A stretch of DNA of 64,000 nt from Nocardiopsis ganjiahuensis DSM 45031 (GCF_000341085.1 NZ_ANBA01000008.1:533112-597111); one strand, 5' to 3'; counted from the first letter of the stretch, positions 42,104-50,773 are shown. The notes: generated from the letters alone by a model not told the origin. Program-made: numbers and translations.

Positions 42104-42985
42104 GTGACAGACTCTCCCGGCATCTTCGACAGCGGCTCCGCCGGCGGACACGGCGTTCCGGGCCCGGTGGCCTTCGTCCTCGGCGGGGGCGGGGTGCGCG
42201 GGGCCGTCGAGGTGGGCATGATCCGAGCCCTGCTGGAGGCGGGGATCACTCCGGACCTGGTGGTGGGGACGTCCATCGGTGCGATCAACGGGGCGGTGCT
42301 GGCCTCCGATCCCACGATGGCGGCGGTGGAGCAGCTGACCCGGACCTGGACGTCCGAGGACGCGAACGCGGTGTTCGGGGACGCCGTGACCCGCCAGCTG
42401 CACCGGCTGGTGACGACCCGTACCCACCTGATCTCGCCCGAACCGCTGCGCCGCCTGCTCGTGGCGGCGCTGGGCCCCGACCCCGTGTTCGAGGACCTGG
42501 CGGTACCGCTGCGGGTGGTGGCGGCCAGCATCGAGCGCGCCGCCGAGCACTGGTTCTCCACCGGGCCGCTGATCGAGGCGGTCCTGGCCTCGGCGTCGGT
42601 CCCGGGCCTGCTGCCGCCCACCCGGATCGGCGGCGAGCACTTCATGGACGGCGGGATCGTCAACTCCATCCCCATCGAAGCGGCGGTGCGGGCGGGTGCG
42701 GGCACCGTGTACGTGTTGCAGGTCGGGCGGGTGGAGGAGCCCCTGGCGGTGCCGGCCAGTGCGCTGGCGACGGCGCGGGTGGCCTTCGAGATCGCCCGGC
42801 GCCACCGCTTCGCCCGGGACCTGGCGACACTGCCGGAGGGGGTCCGGTTGCACGTGCTGCCCAGCGGGGGTTCGTTGGAGGGTGACGACAGACCGCTGGC
42901 CTTCCGCCGGATGGACACCGTCCACCGGAGGATCGACCGGGCCTACGAGGCCTCGCTCGGCTACCTGGCCGGGGTCGTGGCCTGA
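42104..42985 (+). CDS. patatin-like phospholipase
   Basis: A 293-residue patatin-domain acyl hydrolase. The oxyanion motif GGGGVRG is at residues 27-33, the nucleophile is Ser57 in GTSIG, and the catalytic Asp is about 182 in FMDGGIVN, giving a complete Ser-Asp dyad. There is no signal peptide. Bacterial patatins hydrolyse phospholipids or act as virulence-like lipases; the physiological lipid is unknown. GTG 42104 sits six bases after a TAGACT -10 element and probably yields a leaderless mRNA. Downstream is an orphan MerR-type promoter. Confidence 0.9.
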   Translation: MTDSPGIFDSGSAGGHGVPGPVAFVLGGGGVRGAVEVGMIRALLEAGITPDLVVGTSIGAINGAVLASDPTMAAVEQLTRTWTSEDANAVFGDAVTRQLHRLVTTRTHLISPEPLRRLLVAALGPDPVFEDLAVPLRVVAASIERAAEHWFSTGPLIEAVLASASVPGLLPPTRIGGEHFMDGGIVNSIPIEAAVRAGAGTVYVLQVGRVEEPLAVPASALATARVAFEIARRHRFARDLATLPEGVRLHVLPSGGSLEGDDRPLAFRRMDTVHRRIDRAYEASLGYLAGVVA

Positions 42986-43058
42986 CGCGGGTACCCCCGC
43001 TCCGGCGGGCGCTGTCCGTGCTGCCGGGGCGCGGACGCGAACCGTCCTCAGCCCCTCC

Positions 43059-43089
43059 TTGACCTCAACCAATATTGAAGTACCAGGGT
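43059..43089 (+). promoter_or_regulatory. MerR/SoxR-type promoter-operator
   Basis: TTGACC at 43059-43064 and CAGGGT at 43084-43089 are separated by 19 bases, the long spacer diagnostic of MerR-family activators. The spacer holds a near-perfect dyad (CCTCAA...TTGAAG, arms 43063-43068 and 43075-43080). The region is unusually A/T-rich for its surroundings. No MerR gene is adjacent. Confidence 0.6.
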
Positions 43090-43096
43090 GGGCGGC

Positions 43097-43252
43097 ATGG
43101 CCACCGACGCAGCCCTCGAGCTGCTGCCCCGGCTGGTCGCCGGGGAGGAAGTGCGCTTCGAGGAAGCCGACGCTGCGGCTGGCACCGGCCGCGCCCATGC
43201 CGCCGGGCGCCTGCGCGGCCGTGCGCGGGAGCCGGGCCTGCCCCGGGCCTAG
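43097..43252 (+). pseudogene. short ORF or truncated gene behind the MerR-type promoter
   Basis: A 51-residue reading frame begins with ATG 43097, seven bases after the -10-like CAGGGT, in the position of a leaderless gene, and ends with TAG overlapping the stop of the convergent gene. The sequence (MATDAALELLPRLVAGEEVR and so on, ending in an Arg/Gly-rich tail) matches no family I know. It may be the truncated N-terminus of a former MerR-regulated gene or a small novel protein. Confidence 0.4.
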
Positions 43253-44250
43253 ACCCTCACGTGGAGGGCGTAGACGCCTTCCGTGGTGGCCAGGACGACC
43301 ACGCGGTCCGGGGCGGCGACCAGGTCCTCCAGCTCGCCCGGCCAGGTTTCGGGGATCTCGACGACCGGCTGTCCGGGGCGGTCCAGGTAGCGCACGCGCA
43401 GCCGGTCCAGGTACCAGGAGCCCAGACCGCCGGGGCGGGCGTCCTCCTCCTGGTAGACGGCGACGGCCTCGCCGTCCCACTCGACCAGGGACACCAGGGT
43501 GCGCGGGCCGCCGAGTTCGGCGACCAGTTCGAGGTCGGGCAGGGAGTGGATACGCCCGGCCACCGCCAGTAGGGGGCGGCCGCCGACGTGGGCGGCCACG
43601 GTCTCGGAGTCGGCGTGGCTCTCCACCTCGCCGAGGTATTCGCCGTCCTCCAGCCGGTACACGCGTTCGCGGGGGTGCTCGTAGTCGGCGAGGATCACCG
43701 GATCGAAGCCCGGGTCCTGGCCGGGGGCGACCAGGAAGTCCCCGGCGAAGGACATCCGTTCGCCCCGGGCCTCGTGGCCGGGCCTGGAGTCGGCGAGGTC
43801 GGGCACGGTCGCCCCTGTGCGCGGGTCCACCGCCCACCAGCGGGTGCCGCCGTCACCGTCCTCACCGAAGAGGAAGACGACCGCCTCCTTGTCCAGGACG
43901 CGCAGCGCGACGTCGTCGGGCCACAGCTCCCCCGGCTCGGCCAGGTCGGTCTCCAGCAGCGGGCTGCCGGTACGCGGATCGCGCACCGTCACCGAGCGGC
44001 GCGAGGCCTGGACCAGGACCGTTCCCGGCCAGTCCTCCCCCTCGGGCGCCCGCGCCAGGTGGACCGGCCCCTGCACCTCGAAGGCCGTGCCCAGGGGGCG
44101 CAGTGAGCGGGTGTCGAAGGCCCGGGCCTCGTAACGCGACTTCCTGGGGTCCGGGTTCGGGTCGATGTCGCCGTGCACGAGAACCGTCCGCTCCGCCAGG
44201 AACAGGCGCGGAAACCTCAACCCCCTGCGCCACAGCCGTTCCGCGCGCAC
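43249..44250 (-). CDS. hypothetical beta-propeller-like (PQQ/WD-type) protein
   Basis: A 333-residue protein with a recurrent beta-strand pattern, for example SVTVRDPRTGSPLLETDLAE, DKEAVVFLFGEDGDGGTRWW then AVDPRTGATVPD, and HVGGRPLLAVAGRIHSLPDL. Each unit ends in a D-xx-TG-type turn, as in PQQ-like or YncE-like propellers. There is no signal peptide. GTG 44250 is chosen because GGGGGAGG lies seven bases upstream; an upstream GTG at 44301 is less likely. It may be a scaffold or binding protein. No conserved catalytic residue is seen; function unknown. Confidence 0.65.
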   Translation of the reverse strand: MRAERLWRRGLRFPRLFLAERTVLVHGDIDPNPDPRKSRYEARAFDTRSLRPLGTAFEVQGPVHLARAPEGEDWPGTVLVQASRRSVTVRDPRTGSPLLETDLAEPGELWPDDVALRVLDKEAVVFLFGEDGDGGTRWWAVDPRTGATVPDLADSRPGHEARGERMSFAGDFLVAPGQDPGFDPVILADYEHPRERVYRLEDGEYLGEVESHADSETVAAHVGGRPLLAVAGRIHSLPDLELVAELGGPRTLVSLVEWDGEAVAVYQEEDARPGGLGSWYLDRLRVRYLDRPGQPVVEIPETWPGELEDLVAAPDRVVVLATTEGVYALHVRV

Positions 44251-44562
44251 GAGTGGACCTCCCCCGGTTCTGCAGAATCTTTCGTACGTACTGTCCGCCA
44301 CAAAACCGTAGCGGGTGCCGGAAGGGGCCGCCCCCGGATCGGCGGGGCCGCCCGGCGGTCAGGCCCGGTGAACCGCCCTTCCTGCCGGTGCCATGACCTG
44401 CGACAGTATCCGAAACAGGTCGGCGTGCCCGGGGAAAGCGCGTCTTTCGCGGTCTGTCCTGTTCACCTCGGAGCAGGAAAGCTGTTCTCGCGGGGCTCAC
44501 CGAAACCGGGCTCGGCGTGGCAGACTCCCCGGACAGTGCTCAACGGCGACAGGGGTGTATAC
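44251..44562. other. divergent intergenic region without a clear gene
   Basis: About 310 bp between the propeller-like gene and the GNAT gene. Clustered GGGGCCGCCC repeats (44328-44358) and a TACGGT hexamer near the older GTG start are the only features noted. No RNA gene is seen. Confidence 0.3.
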
Positions 44563-44988
44563 GTGTCGGAGTTCCGGGTGACGGTGTGTGCGGCGGACGA
44601 ACTGGAGCGCGAGGAGGTGCTCGCCCTGTACCGGTCGGTGGGGTGGAGCGCCTACACCGAGTCCCCGGAGGTGCTCCTGCGGGCACTGGCCGGGTCGCAC
44701 CGTCTGGTGAGCGCCCGACGGGAGGGTGAGCTCGTGGGACTGGCCCGGTCGATCTCCGACGGCGCCACGATCGTCTATCTCCAGGACGTGCTGGTCCACC
44801 CGAGCGAACAGCGCCGCGGGGTGGGCCGCCGGCTGCTGGACGCGCTGTTCGCGGAGTACCCCGGGGTCCGCCAGCGGGCGCTGGTCACCGACGACGAGGA
44901 CCGGCAGGACACCTTCTACCAGAGCATGGGGTTCGTGGAGGTCCACGACCACGCCCCGCCGCTGCGTTCGTTCGTCAGGTTCGGCTGA
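44563..44988 (+). CDS. GNAT-family N-acetyltransferase
   Basis: A 141-residue acetyltransferase. Motif A for acetyl-CoA binding reads VLVHPSEQRRGVGRRLLDAL (Q/RxxGxG/A type, about 80-99), and the N-terminal half has GWSAYTESPEVLLRALAGSH, found in the small DUF-like GNATs of the YjgM/ElaA style. The FYQSMGFVEVHDHAPPLRSF tail is typical. GTG 44563 is the first reasonable start; ACAGGGGT lies in front. The substrate is unknown. A very strong hairpin separates it from the convergent aminopeptidase gene. Confidence 0.85.
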   Translation: MSEFRVTVCAADELEREEVLALYRSVGWSAYTESPEVLLRALAGSHRLVSARREGELVGLARSISDGATIVYLQDVLVHPSEQRRGVGRRLLDALFAEYPGVRQRALVTDDEDRQDTFYQSMGFVEVHDHAPPLRSFVRFG

Positions 44989-45007
44989 GGCCCGCGGTAC
45001 GGCCCGG

Positions 45008-45055
45008 CGAACGCCGCGGGCCGCCTTCCCGAGGGGAGGCGGCCCGCGGCGTTCG
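45008..45055. terminator. bidirectional terminator hairpin
   Basis: A perfect 19-bp stem (45008-45026 with 45037-45055) with three more possible C-G pairs in the loop, between convergent genes ending at 44988 and 45068. It is one of the strongest stems in the window. Confidence 0.75.
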
Positions 45056-45067
45056 CGAGGACAGGGC

Positions 45068-46561
45068 CTAGCGCGGAAGGCGTTCGGCCAGCCAGGCCTC
45101 GACGTCGGCGGACGAACGCGGCAGACCGGCCGACATCACCGTGCGGCCCTCCTCGGTGACCAGCACGTCGTCCTCGATGCGCACGCCGATGCCGCGCAGC
45201 TCCTCGGGGACGGTGAGGTCGTCGGGCTGGAAGTACAGGCCCGGCTCGACCGTGAGCACCATACCCGGCTTCAGCTCGCCGTACAGGTGGGCCTCCTGGC
45301 GGGAGACCGCGCAGTCGTGCACGTCCAGGCCGAGCATGTGGCCGGTGCCGTGCAGGGTGTAGCGGCGCTGCAGGCCCAGTTCCAGGACGCGGTCGACCGG
45401 ACCCTCCAGCAGGCCCCACTCGACCAGGCCCTCGGCGAGGGTGCGCTGGGAGGCCTCGTGGAAGGCGGTGAAGGGCTTGCCGGGCGCCACGGCGGCGATC
45501 CCGGCCTCCTGGGCCTCGTACACCAGGTCGTAGACCTTGCGCTGGAGGTCGGTGAAGGTGCCCGAGACCGGCATGGTGCGGGTGATGTCGGCGGTGTAGA
45601 GGGAGGTGGTCTCCACACCGGCGTCCAGCAGGAGCAGGTCGCCCTCGCGGACCGGGCCGTCGTTGCGGGTCCAGTGCAGGGTGGTGGCGTTGGCGCCGGA
45701 GGCGGCGATGGTGCCGTAGCCGACGTCGTTGCCCTCCACGCGGGCCCGCAGGAAGAAGGTGCCCTCGACGAAGCGCTCGGAGGTGTCCTTGGCCTGCGGC
45801 AGCGCCTTGGCGACGTCGGCGAAACCGCGCACGGTGGCGTCGACGGCCAGCTGGAGCTGCGCGATCTCCCACTCGTCCTTGACCAGGCGGTGGTCGGCCA
45901 GCTCGATGCCGAGGTCCTCGTCCAGCTGGGCGGACTTGGCGCGGGCCTCGCTGTCGGCGTCGGCGCGCAGCTCGTCCACCAGGGCGTCGAGTTCGGCGTC
46001 GTGGCCGCGCACGATGCGGGTGGTGACGGAGGCGTCGGCGCGCAGGGCCCCGGGCAGCGTGCGCACGTCGGCGGTGGGCACGCCCAGCAGGTCGGAGGCC
46101 TCGCCGAGGCTGTTGCGGCGGCCGGTCCACAGCTCGCCGTAACCGCCGAGCCAGAACTCGCCGTTGTCGCGGTCGGAGCGCGGCTTGAGGTAGAGGACCA
46201 CGTCGTGGCCGCCGTCGGCCCGGGGGGTGAGCACCAGGCAGTTGCCGTCGGTGGTGTCACCGGTGAGGTAGGCGTAGTCGCTGGCGGCGCGGAAGGGGTA
46301 CTCGGTGTCGTTGGAGCGGGTCAGGAGCTGACCGGAGGGGATGACCAGGCGGTCACCGGGGAAGGCGGCACTGAGCGCGGCGCGGCGGCGGGCGGTGTGC
46401 TCGGCCTGCTCGACCGGCTCCAGGTCGCGCAGCTCGGTGTCGGCCCAACCGGTGCTCATCCACGCGGCGAGCTCGTCGGAGACCGACTGCGCCTGGCCGT
46501 TCTTTCGCGGACTGAACACGGGGGCGTTCGTCGGGGCCTCGGGGCGCTGCTGCTCGCTCAC
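45068..46561 (-). CDS. pepP: Xaa-Pro aminopeptidase (aminopeptidase P, M24B)
   Basis: A 497-residue pita-bread metallopeptidase that removes an N-terminal residue preceding proline. The N-terminal creatinase-like domain (about 50-230) includes RSNDTEYPFRAASDYAYLTG. The metal ligands appear in LLLDAGVETTSLYTADITRT (two Asp), HGTGHMLGLDVHD (His), LTVEPGLYF (Glu) and VRIEDDVLVTEEG (Glu). All five are intact. GTG 46561 has GGAGAG nine bases upstream. No signal peptide; cytoplasmic. It is a housekeeping enzyme of peptide turnover. Confidence 0.93.
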   Translation of the reverse strand: MSEQQRPEAPTNAPVFSPRKNGQAQSVSDELAAWMSTGWADTELRDLEPVEQAEHTARRRAALSAAFPGDRLVIPSGQLLTRSNDTEYPFRAASDYAYLTGDTTDGNCLVLTPRADGGHDVVLYLKPRSDRDNGEFWLGGYGELWTGRRNSLGEASDLLGVPTADVRTLPGALRADASVTTRIVRGHDAELDALVDELRADADSEARAKSAQLDEDLGIELADHRLVKDEWEIAQLQLAVDATVRGFADVAKALPQAKDTSERFVEGTFFLRARVEGNDVGYGTIAASGANATTLHWTRNDGPVREGDLLLLDAGVETTSLYTADITRTMPVSGTFTDLQRKVYDLVYEAQEAGIAAVAPGKPFTAFHEASQRTLAEGLVEWGLLEGPVDRVLELGLQRRYTLHGTGHMLGLDVHDCAVSRQEAHLYGELKPGMVLTVEPGLYFQPDDLTVPEELRGIGVRIEDDVLVTEEGRTVMSAGLPRSSADVEAWLAERLPR

Positions 46562-46786
46562 GTTGTGACTCTCCAGAGTTCGTCTCAAGGGTGCAGGGGA
46601 CCGGTGGCCGCTGGTGGCGGCCGCTCCTGCGTTCATCGTACGGGGGAGTCCGCCGCCCTGTCCTCTGCCGGGACATAGCGCTCCCCATAACGTCCGGGGC
46701 CGCCGCGAAATGCCCGCGCACCGCTGTGGCCTGGGACGGAGCCGACCCGGGGTGGTCCGGCAGCGGTTCGCGGTGACACCGGAGAA

Positions 46787-46812
46787 CCCGGCGCCCGGGT
46801 CCGGGCGCCGGG
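46787..46812 (-). terminator. terminator-like hairpin after GNAT gene
   Basis: A 12-bp stem (46787-46798 with 46801-46812) with a two-base loop lies about 40 bp beyond the stop of the minus-strand acetyltransferase at 46852. Confidence 0.5.
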
Positions 46813-46851
46813 GCGGGCGAGGGCGCGGAGGCGAACCCGGGTGCGGCTGGG

Positions 46852-47403
46852 CTAGGCCGTCAGGTCGTGGGCGAAGGGGATCGCCTTCGGGTACGGGAGG
46901 TCCTCGACGGCGGCCGGGTCCACCCGCCGGTAGCCGATCCGTTCGTACAGGGCGACCGCCTCGGGCTGGGCGGGCCCGGTGAACAGCATGACCCGGGTGT
47001 AGCCGAGGTCACGCGCGGCCTCCTCCAGGGCGGCCATGATCTGTCGGCCCAGACCGCGCCGCCGGTGCCGCGAGGAGGTCCAGACGCGCTTGAACTCGAC
47101 GGTGTCGGCCTCGCTCGCCCGGTCCTCGCGGTAGGGGCGCAGGGCTCCGCCGGCGACCACCTCGCCGTCGAGTTCGGCCAGGACCAGGCAGCCGTGCGGG
47201 GCGACGAACTCGGTGACCGGGTAGCGGCTGAGCTCGTTCCCGGCGCCCTCGGCCCCGTAGCGCTCGGTGTACTCCTCCAGGAGCCCGGCGAGCAGTCCGT
47301 CCACCCGGGGGTCGTCGTGGGCCACCCGCAGCATGTGCACAGCGCCGTCGTCCGCGGCGGTGCTGTCGCCCCCGGCGCCCACCCTGGTGCTGGTCTCGGT
47401 CAT
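46852..47403 (-). CDS. GNAT-family N-acetyltransferase
   Basis: A 183-residue acetyltransferase. Acetyl-CoA motif A is VWTSSRHRRRGLGRQIMAAL (about 107-126), followed by MLFTGPAQPEAVALYERIGY, a standard motif B. The N-terminal region (EYTERYGAEGAGNELSRYPV) is unusual but is shared by some actinobacterial GNATs. ATG 47403 begins just after the upstream divergent region. It is not closely similar to the other GNAT at 44563, so recent duplication is unlikely. Substrate unknown. Confidence 0.85.
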   Translation of the reverse strand: MTETSTRVGAGGDSTAADDGAVHMLRVAHDDPRVDGLLAGLLEEYTERYGAEGAGNELSRYPVTEFVAPHGCLVLAELDGEVVAGGALRPYREDRASEADTVEFKRVWTSSRHRRRGLGRQIMAALEEAARDLGYTRVMLFTGPAQPEAVALYERIGYRRVDPAAVEDLPYPKAIPFAHDLTA

Positions 47404-47604
47404 CGGTGTCCTCTCCCACGCGTCTGGTCCGCCGGAATACTACGGCCCGTCACGAACCCGCCCGTCCCGCGCCCCGGCCGTGCCCGGGACGCGCCCCGTC
47501 CCGGGCGTCCGGGCGCTCCCCGGCACTTCCGGACGCCCGCTCGCACCCCGGGGCGCACCGGCTCACACGACACCCCGGTTTCGCCCGTGTCACGGAGTTC
47601 CGGC

Positions 47605-47610
47605 TAGTGT
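47605..47610 (+). promoter_or_regulatory. -10 of a leaderless aminotransferase promoter
   Basis: TAGTGT ends six bases before ATG 47617, and no Shine-Dalgarno sequence is present. Confidence 0.5.
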
Positions 47611-47616
47611 TCGACC

Positions 47617-48714
47617 ATGTCAGTCAGCGAACGCACCCTGCTGGGCCCGGGCCCGAGCAATCCGTACCCGGAAGCCACTCTGGGCCTGGCCGCGCCCCTG
47701 CTGGGTCACCTGGACCCCGAGTTCATCACCATGCTGGAACGCACCTGTGAACGGCTGCGTTCCCTGTGGGGCACCGAGAACCCGCTCACACTGCCGCTGT
47801 CCGGCACCGGCTCCCTCGGGATGGAGACCGCCTTCGCCAACACCGTGCGCAGCGGTGACGTGGTGGTCGTGGCGGTCAACGGGCTGTTCGGCGAACGGAT
47901 GTGCGAGGTGGCCGGGCGCTACGGCGCCGAGGTGGTCCGGGTGGACCACGAGTGGGGTCGGCCCGTGGACGTCCAGCGCGTCCTGGACGCCCACCCCGGG
48001 CCCAGGATCGTCGCGGCCGTGCACGCGGAGACCTCCACCGGTGCGGTCAGCGACATCGGCGCCCTGGGGCGCGCCCTGCGGGAGCGTTCCGACGACACCC
48101 TGCTGCTGGCCGACTGCGTCACCTCGCTGGGCGGCATGCCGATGGCCCTGGACGAGTGGCAGGTGGACATCGCCTACTCCGGCACGCAGAAGTGCCTGGG
48201 CGTGGCGCCGGGGCTGGCGCCCTTCACCTTCTCCGAGCGGGCCTGGGAGCGCCGGGTCCAGGCCCCGCCCGTGTGGTACGTCGACCTCGGCCTGCTCGGC
48301 GCCTACGTGCGCGGCGGCCCGGGCGGACGCGCCTACCACCACACCGCCCCGACCGCGATGGTCGCCTCGCTCGACGCGGCACTGGCCCGGATCGAGGAGG
48401 AGGGCGTCGACGCCGTGGCGGCCCGCCACGAGGCGGCCGGCGCACGGCTGCGCGAGGGCCTGCTGGAGATGGGGCTGGAGCTGTTCGCCGCCGAGGGCCA
48501 CCGGCTGTCGCAACTGACGTCGGTGCGCGTGCCGGAGGGTGTGGACTCGGGCAAGGTGCGTGAGCGGCTGCTGCGCGACTACGGCCTGGAGATCGGCGCC
48601 GGGGTCGGCCCTTACGCGGCGACGGTGTGGCGGATCGGCCTGATGGGCCACAACGCCCGCCTGGACCGCGCCGAGCTGGTGCTGGCCGCGCTGCGCCGCG
48701 TCCTGGACCGCTGA
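47617..48714 (+). CDS. class V PLP aminotransferase (alanine-glyoxylate/serine type)
   Basis: A 365-residue fold-type I enzyme. It begins LLGPGPSNPYPEATLGLAAP, typical of alanine-glyoxylate aminotransferases; cofactor contacts are in LSGTGSLGMETAFANTV, LLADCVTSLGGMPMALDEW and the Schiff-base lysine in YSGTQKCLGVAPG. It would transfer an amino group to glyoxylate or pyruvate (photorespiration-like, serine or glycine metabolism). ATG 47617 is six bases after a TAGTGT element, so the message is probably leaderless. A terminator-like palindrome follows. Confidence 0.92.
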   Translation: MSVSERTLLGPGPSNPYPEATLGLAAPLLGHLDPEFITMLERTCERLRSLWGTENPLTLPLSGTGSLGMETAFANTVRSGDVVVVAVNGLFGERMCEVAGRYGAEVVRVDHEWGRPVDVQRVLDAHPGPRIVAAVHAETSTGAVSDIGALGRALRERSDDTLLLADCVTSLGGMPMALDEWQVDIAYSGTQKCLGVAPGLAPFTFSERAWERRVQAPPVWYVDLGLLGAYVRGGPGGRAYHHTAPTAMVASLDAALARIEEEGVDAVAARHEAAGARLREGLLEMGLELFAAEGHRLSQLTSVRVPEGVDSGKVRERLLRDYGLEIGAGVGPYAATVWRIGLMGHNARLDRAELVLAALRRVLDR

Positions 48715-48744
48715 TTCCCGAGAGCTGACTCAGCACGATCCCGG

Positions 48745-48780
48745 GCCGGGGCCGGGCGGGACGTCCCGCCCGGCCCCGGC
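48745..48780 (+). terminator. palindromic terminator after the aminotransferase
   Basis: A perfect 18-bp inverted repeat without spacer (48745-48762 with 48763-48780) followed by GTTTCCC. Confidence 0.65.
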
Positions 48781-48948
48781 GTTTCCCGACCCCGGCGCCC
48801 CGCCCCCGGTGTTCACGAGGGGGTGCGGGACCGGTCCGCGCCGGCGGTTCGCCCGCCTGTGCTGTCCTGACCTCCGAGGGCCCCGCGAGCCGTGGCCACA
48901 CGCCTCCACCGGGCCGTGGTGGACAGGCCCTCCCCGGGGCGGGCCCGG

Positions 48949-49878
48949 TCAGGCCTCGGCGGGGGTCCGCGGGCCCGGGATCCGCGGGGAGCGGAAGGTG
49001 GTGAGGGAGCGCAGGCTGCGGGACTCGTTCTCGACCTGGTACCCGGCCGCGAGCAGGCGCTCCCTGGCCTCGTTCGCGCTGCGCACGGTGGCCTCGTCGA
49101 AGATCAGGTTGTAGTAGCGCTCGGGCACCCGGTTGAGTCCCGAGCGCAGCGCCCGCAGGCCCGCGGTGGCCGCCGCGTCGGCCCCGGGAACCTCCGGGAG
49201 CATCCCGTAGGCCCGGCGCGCCCACGCGGGCAGGGTGGCGTAGGACAGGGCGCCCACCGGGAACCAGAGCGGTTTGAGCGGCGCCAGCCAGGCCAGGTGT
49301 TCGGGGACCTTGGGCCACAGCAGGAACCGGACCGCCTGACGGGCCTCGGGGGTCGCCCGCAGGCTCGGCCGGACCGCGGCCAGGTAGCGGCGCATGTCGG
49401 CGACGTTGCGGGGGACGTCACCGGGTGCCAGGCCGACGTAGGTCGCGGTGTGCGCCTGTTCGTCGAGGTAGCGGTCCAGGTCGGCGTCGCTGAGTCCGAG
49501 CCCGGCCCGCTGGCAGGTCTCCAGGTAGGAGGAGACCTCGGCGCAGTGCACCCACACGAGCAGGTCGTGCTGGTCGACCCGGTGGAGGTTGCCGGTGGCG
49601 GGGTCCGTGAAGCTCAGGGAGCGGTGGACGCGGCGGATGTGCTCGCCGAGGGTGTCGGCCTCGGCCAGGCTGCCGTAGGTGGTGACCGCCACGAAGTGGG
49701 CGGTGCGCAGCAGGCGTCCGGTGGGGTCGGAGCGGAAGTCGGAGCGCTGCCAGATCCCCTGCATGGCGATCGGGTGGAGGGCCTGGAGCATCAGGGCGCG
49801 TACGCCCGCCACCCACATCGCCCGGTCCAGGTGCACTCTCCAGGTGACGCTCTCGGGGGCCGCGACCGTCGGTTGCAT
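48949..49878 (-). CDS. MpaB/DUF2236 family oxygenase-like heme protein
   Basis: A 309-residue, mostly helical protein of the MpaB/latex-clearing-protein superfamily. The heme-pocket region ALMLQALHPIAMQGIWQRSD, then FVAVTTYGSLAEAD and VHCAEVSSYLETCQRAG, and the C-terminal YNLIFDEATVRSANEA are characteristic. Related proteins include Lcp rubber oxygenases and fungal MpaB, which cleaves a farnesyl chain; bacterial members are otherwise uncharacterised. No signal peptide. ATG 49878 has a GGAGGAGAC site. It may oxidise isoprenoid or unsaturated lipid, but this is unproven. Confidence 0.82.
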   Translation of the reverse strand: MQPTVAAPESVTWRVHLDRAMWVAGVRALMLQALHPIAMQGIWQRSDFRSDPTGRLLRTAHFVAVTTYGSLAEADTLGEHIRRVHRSLSFTDPATGNLHRVDQHDLLVWVHCAEVSSYLETCQRAGLGLSDADLDRYLDEQAHTATYVGLAPGDVPRNVADMRRYLAAVRPSLRATPEARQAVRFLLWPKVPEHLAWLAPLKPLWFPVGALSYATLPAWARRAYGMLPEVPGADAAATAGLRALRSGLNRVPERYYNLIFDEATVRSANEARERLLAAGYQVENESRSLRSLTTFRSPRIPGPRTPAEA

Positions 49879-49989
49879 CCTGTCTCCTCCGGGGTTGCGT
49901 GGGGGGATCCCCACGATACGTCCGCCTTCCGGGGAGGGCTTTCGGGGGCTGCCGAAGGCGGACTCCCGACGGCGGGACAGCGACAGCGG

Positions 49990-50022
49990 GAGTCCGGCAC
50001 GGGTCCGGCACGGGTCCGGCAC
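49990..50022. repeat. 11-bp tandem repeat (GGGTCCGGCAC, 3 copies)
   Basis: Three directly adjacent 11-bp units, the first with one change, in the 205-bp gap between the MpaB-like gene and the response regulator. Confidence 0.8.
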
Positions 50023-50043
50023 GGCGCGGACCGGTCCGCACAT

Positions 50044-50106
50044 GCTCCGGCCGCAGGTACTCCGGTCCGCAGGTGCCCCGGCCTCAGGTGCTCTGGGTAC
50101 GCAGGT
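50044..50106. repeat. degenerate 15-17-bp tandem repeat crossing a stop codon
   Basis: Four imperfect copies of a GCTCCGG(N)CCGCAGGT-like unit begin at 50044, 50059, 50075 and 50090; the last lies inside the 3' end of the response-regulator gene. The pattern suggests local duplication that spread from the end of the gene. Confidence 0.5.
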
Positions 50107-50773
50107 AGGCGAGCACGGCCTGGACGCGGCGGTGCACGTCGTCGTCGGGCGGCAGGTCGAGCTTGGCCAGGATGTTGCCCACGTGCTTGCCCACGGCCGC
50201 GTCGCTGACCACCAGCTTGCGTGCGATGGCGCCGTTGGAGTGGCCCTCGGCCATGAGTTCCAGGACCTGGCGCTCCCGGGCGGTGAGCCGTTCGAGCGGG
50301 TCCGCGCTGCGGCGCAGCAGCTGCCGGACGACCTCGGGGTCCACGAAGGTGGCGCCCTCCACGACCCTGCGCAGCACCGAGGCGAACTCCCGGACGTCGC
50401 CCACCCGCTGCTTGAGCAGGTAGCCCACACCCTTGCCGTCCCCGGAGTCGAGCAGGTCGGTGGCGTAGCTGAGCTCCACGTACTGGCTGAGCGCCACCAC
50501 GGCCAGCCCGGGGTTCTCCTGCCGCAGGCGCACGGCGGCCCGCAGGCCCTCGTCGGTGAAGTCCGGGGGCATGCGGATGTCGGTGACGACCAGGCCGGGG
50601 CGGTGCTCGGTGACGGCCGCCACCAGGGCCTCGCCGTCCTCCACCGCGGCGACCACCGGGAACCCGAAGCGCTCCAGCACACCCGCCAGGCCTTCGCGCA
50701 GCAGCACGCCGTCCTCCGCGAGCACGGTCGGTACGGGGGTCACGGCGTCGGGTTCGTGGGAATCGGTCCGCAC
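50084..50773 (-). CDS. NarL/LuxR-family response regulator (first system)
   Basis: A 229-residue response regulator. The receiver has AEDGVLLREGL, the phospho-acceptor Asp in LVVTDIRMPP (about 61) and the conserved Lys in GVGYLLKQRV. The LuxR-type HTH is LTARERQVLELMAEGHSNGA, then KLVVSDAAVGKHVGNILAKL (about 165-210). It is paralogous to the regulator at 54703 (same GY(L)LK.RV..V and DPEVVR(R/Q)LL blocks). The gene overlaps its kinase by 34 bp, so they are one operon with the kinase first. Confidence 0.93.
   Translation of the reverse strand: MRTDSHEPDAVTPVPTVLAEDGVLLREGLAGVLERFGFPVVAAVEDGEALVAAVTEHRPGLVVTDIRMPPDFTDEGLRAAVRLRQENPGLAVVALSQYVELSYATDLLDSGDGKGVGYLLKQRVGDVREFASVLRRVVEGATFVDPEVVRQLLRRSADPLERLTARERQVLELMAEGHSNGAIARKLVVSDAAVGKHVGNILAKLDLPPDDDVHRRVQAVLAYLRTQST

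Noticed and set aside
43097..43252. Confident call of a new small protein behind the MerR-type promoter
   Set aside because: Only one reading, no homology, and an Arg/Gly-rich tail; kept as a pseudogene or short ORF with low confidence.
41990..43837. Minus-strand frame of about 600 codons over the patatin gene
   Set aside because: Antisense to the patatin gene with its intact Ser-Asp dyad, and without any recognisable domain.
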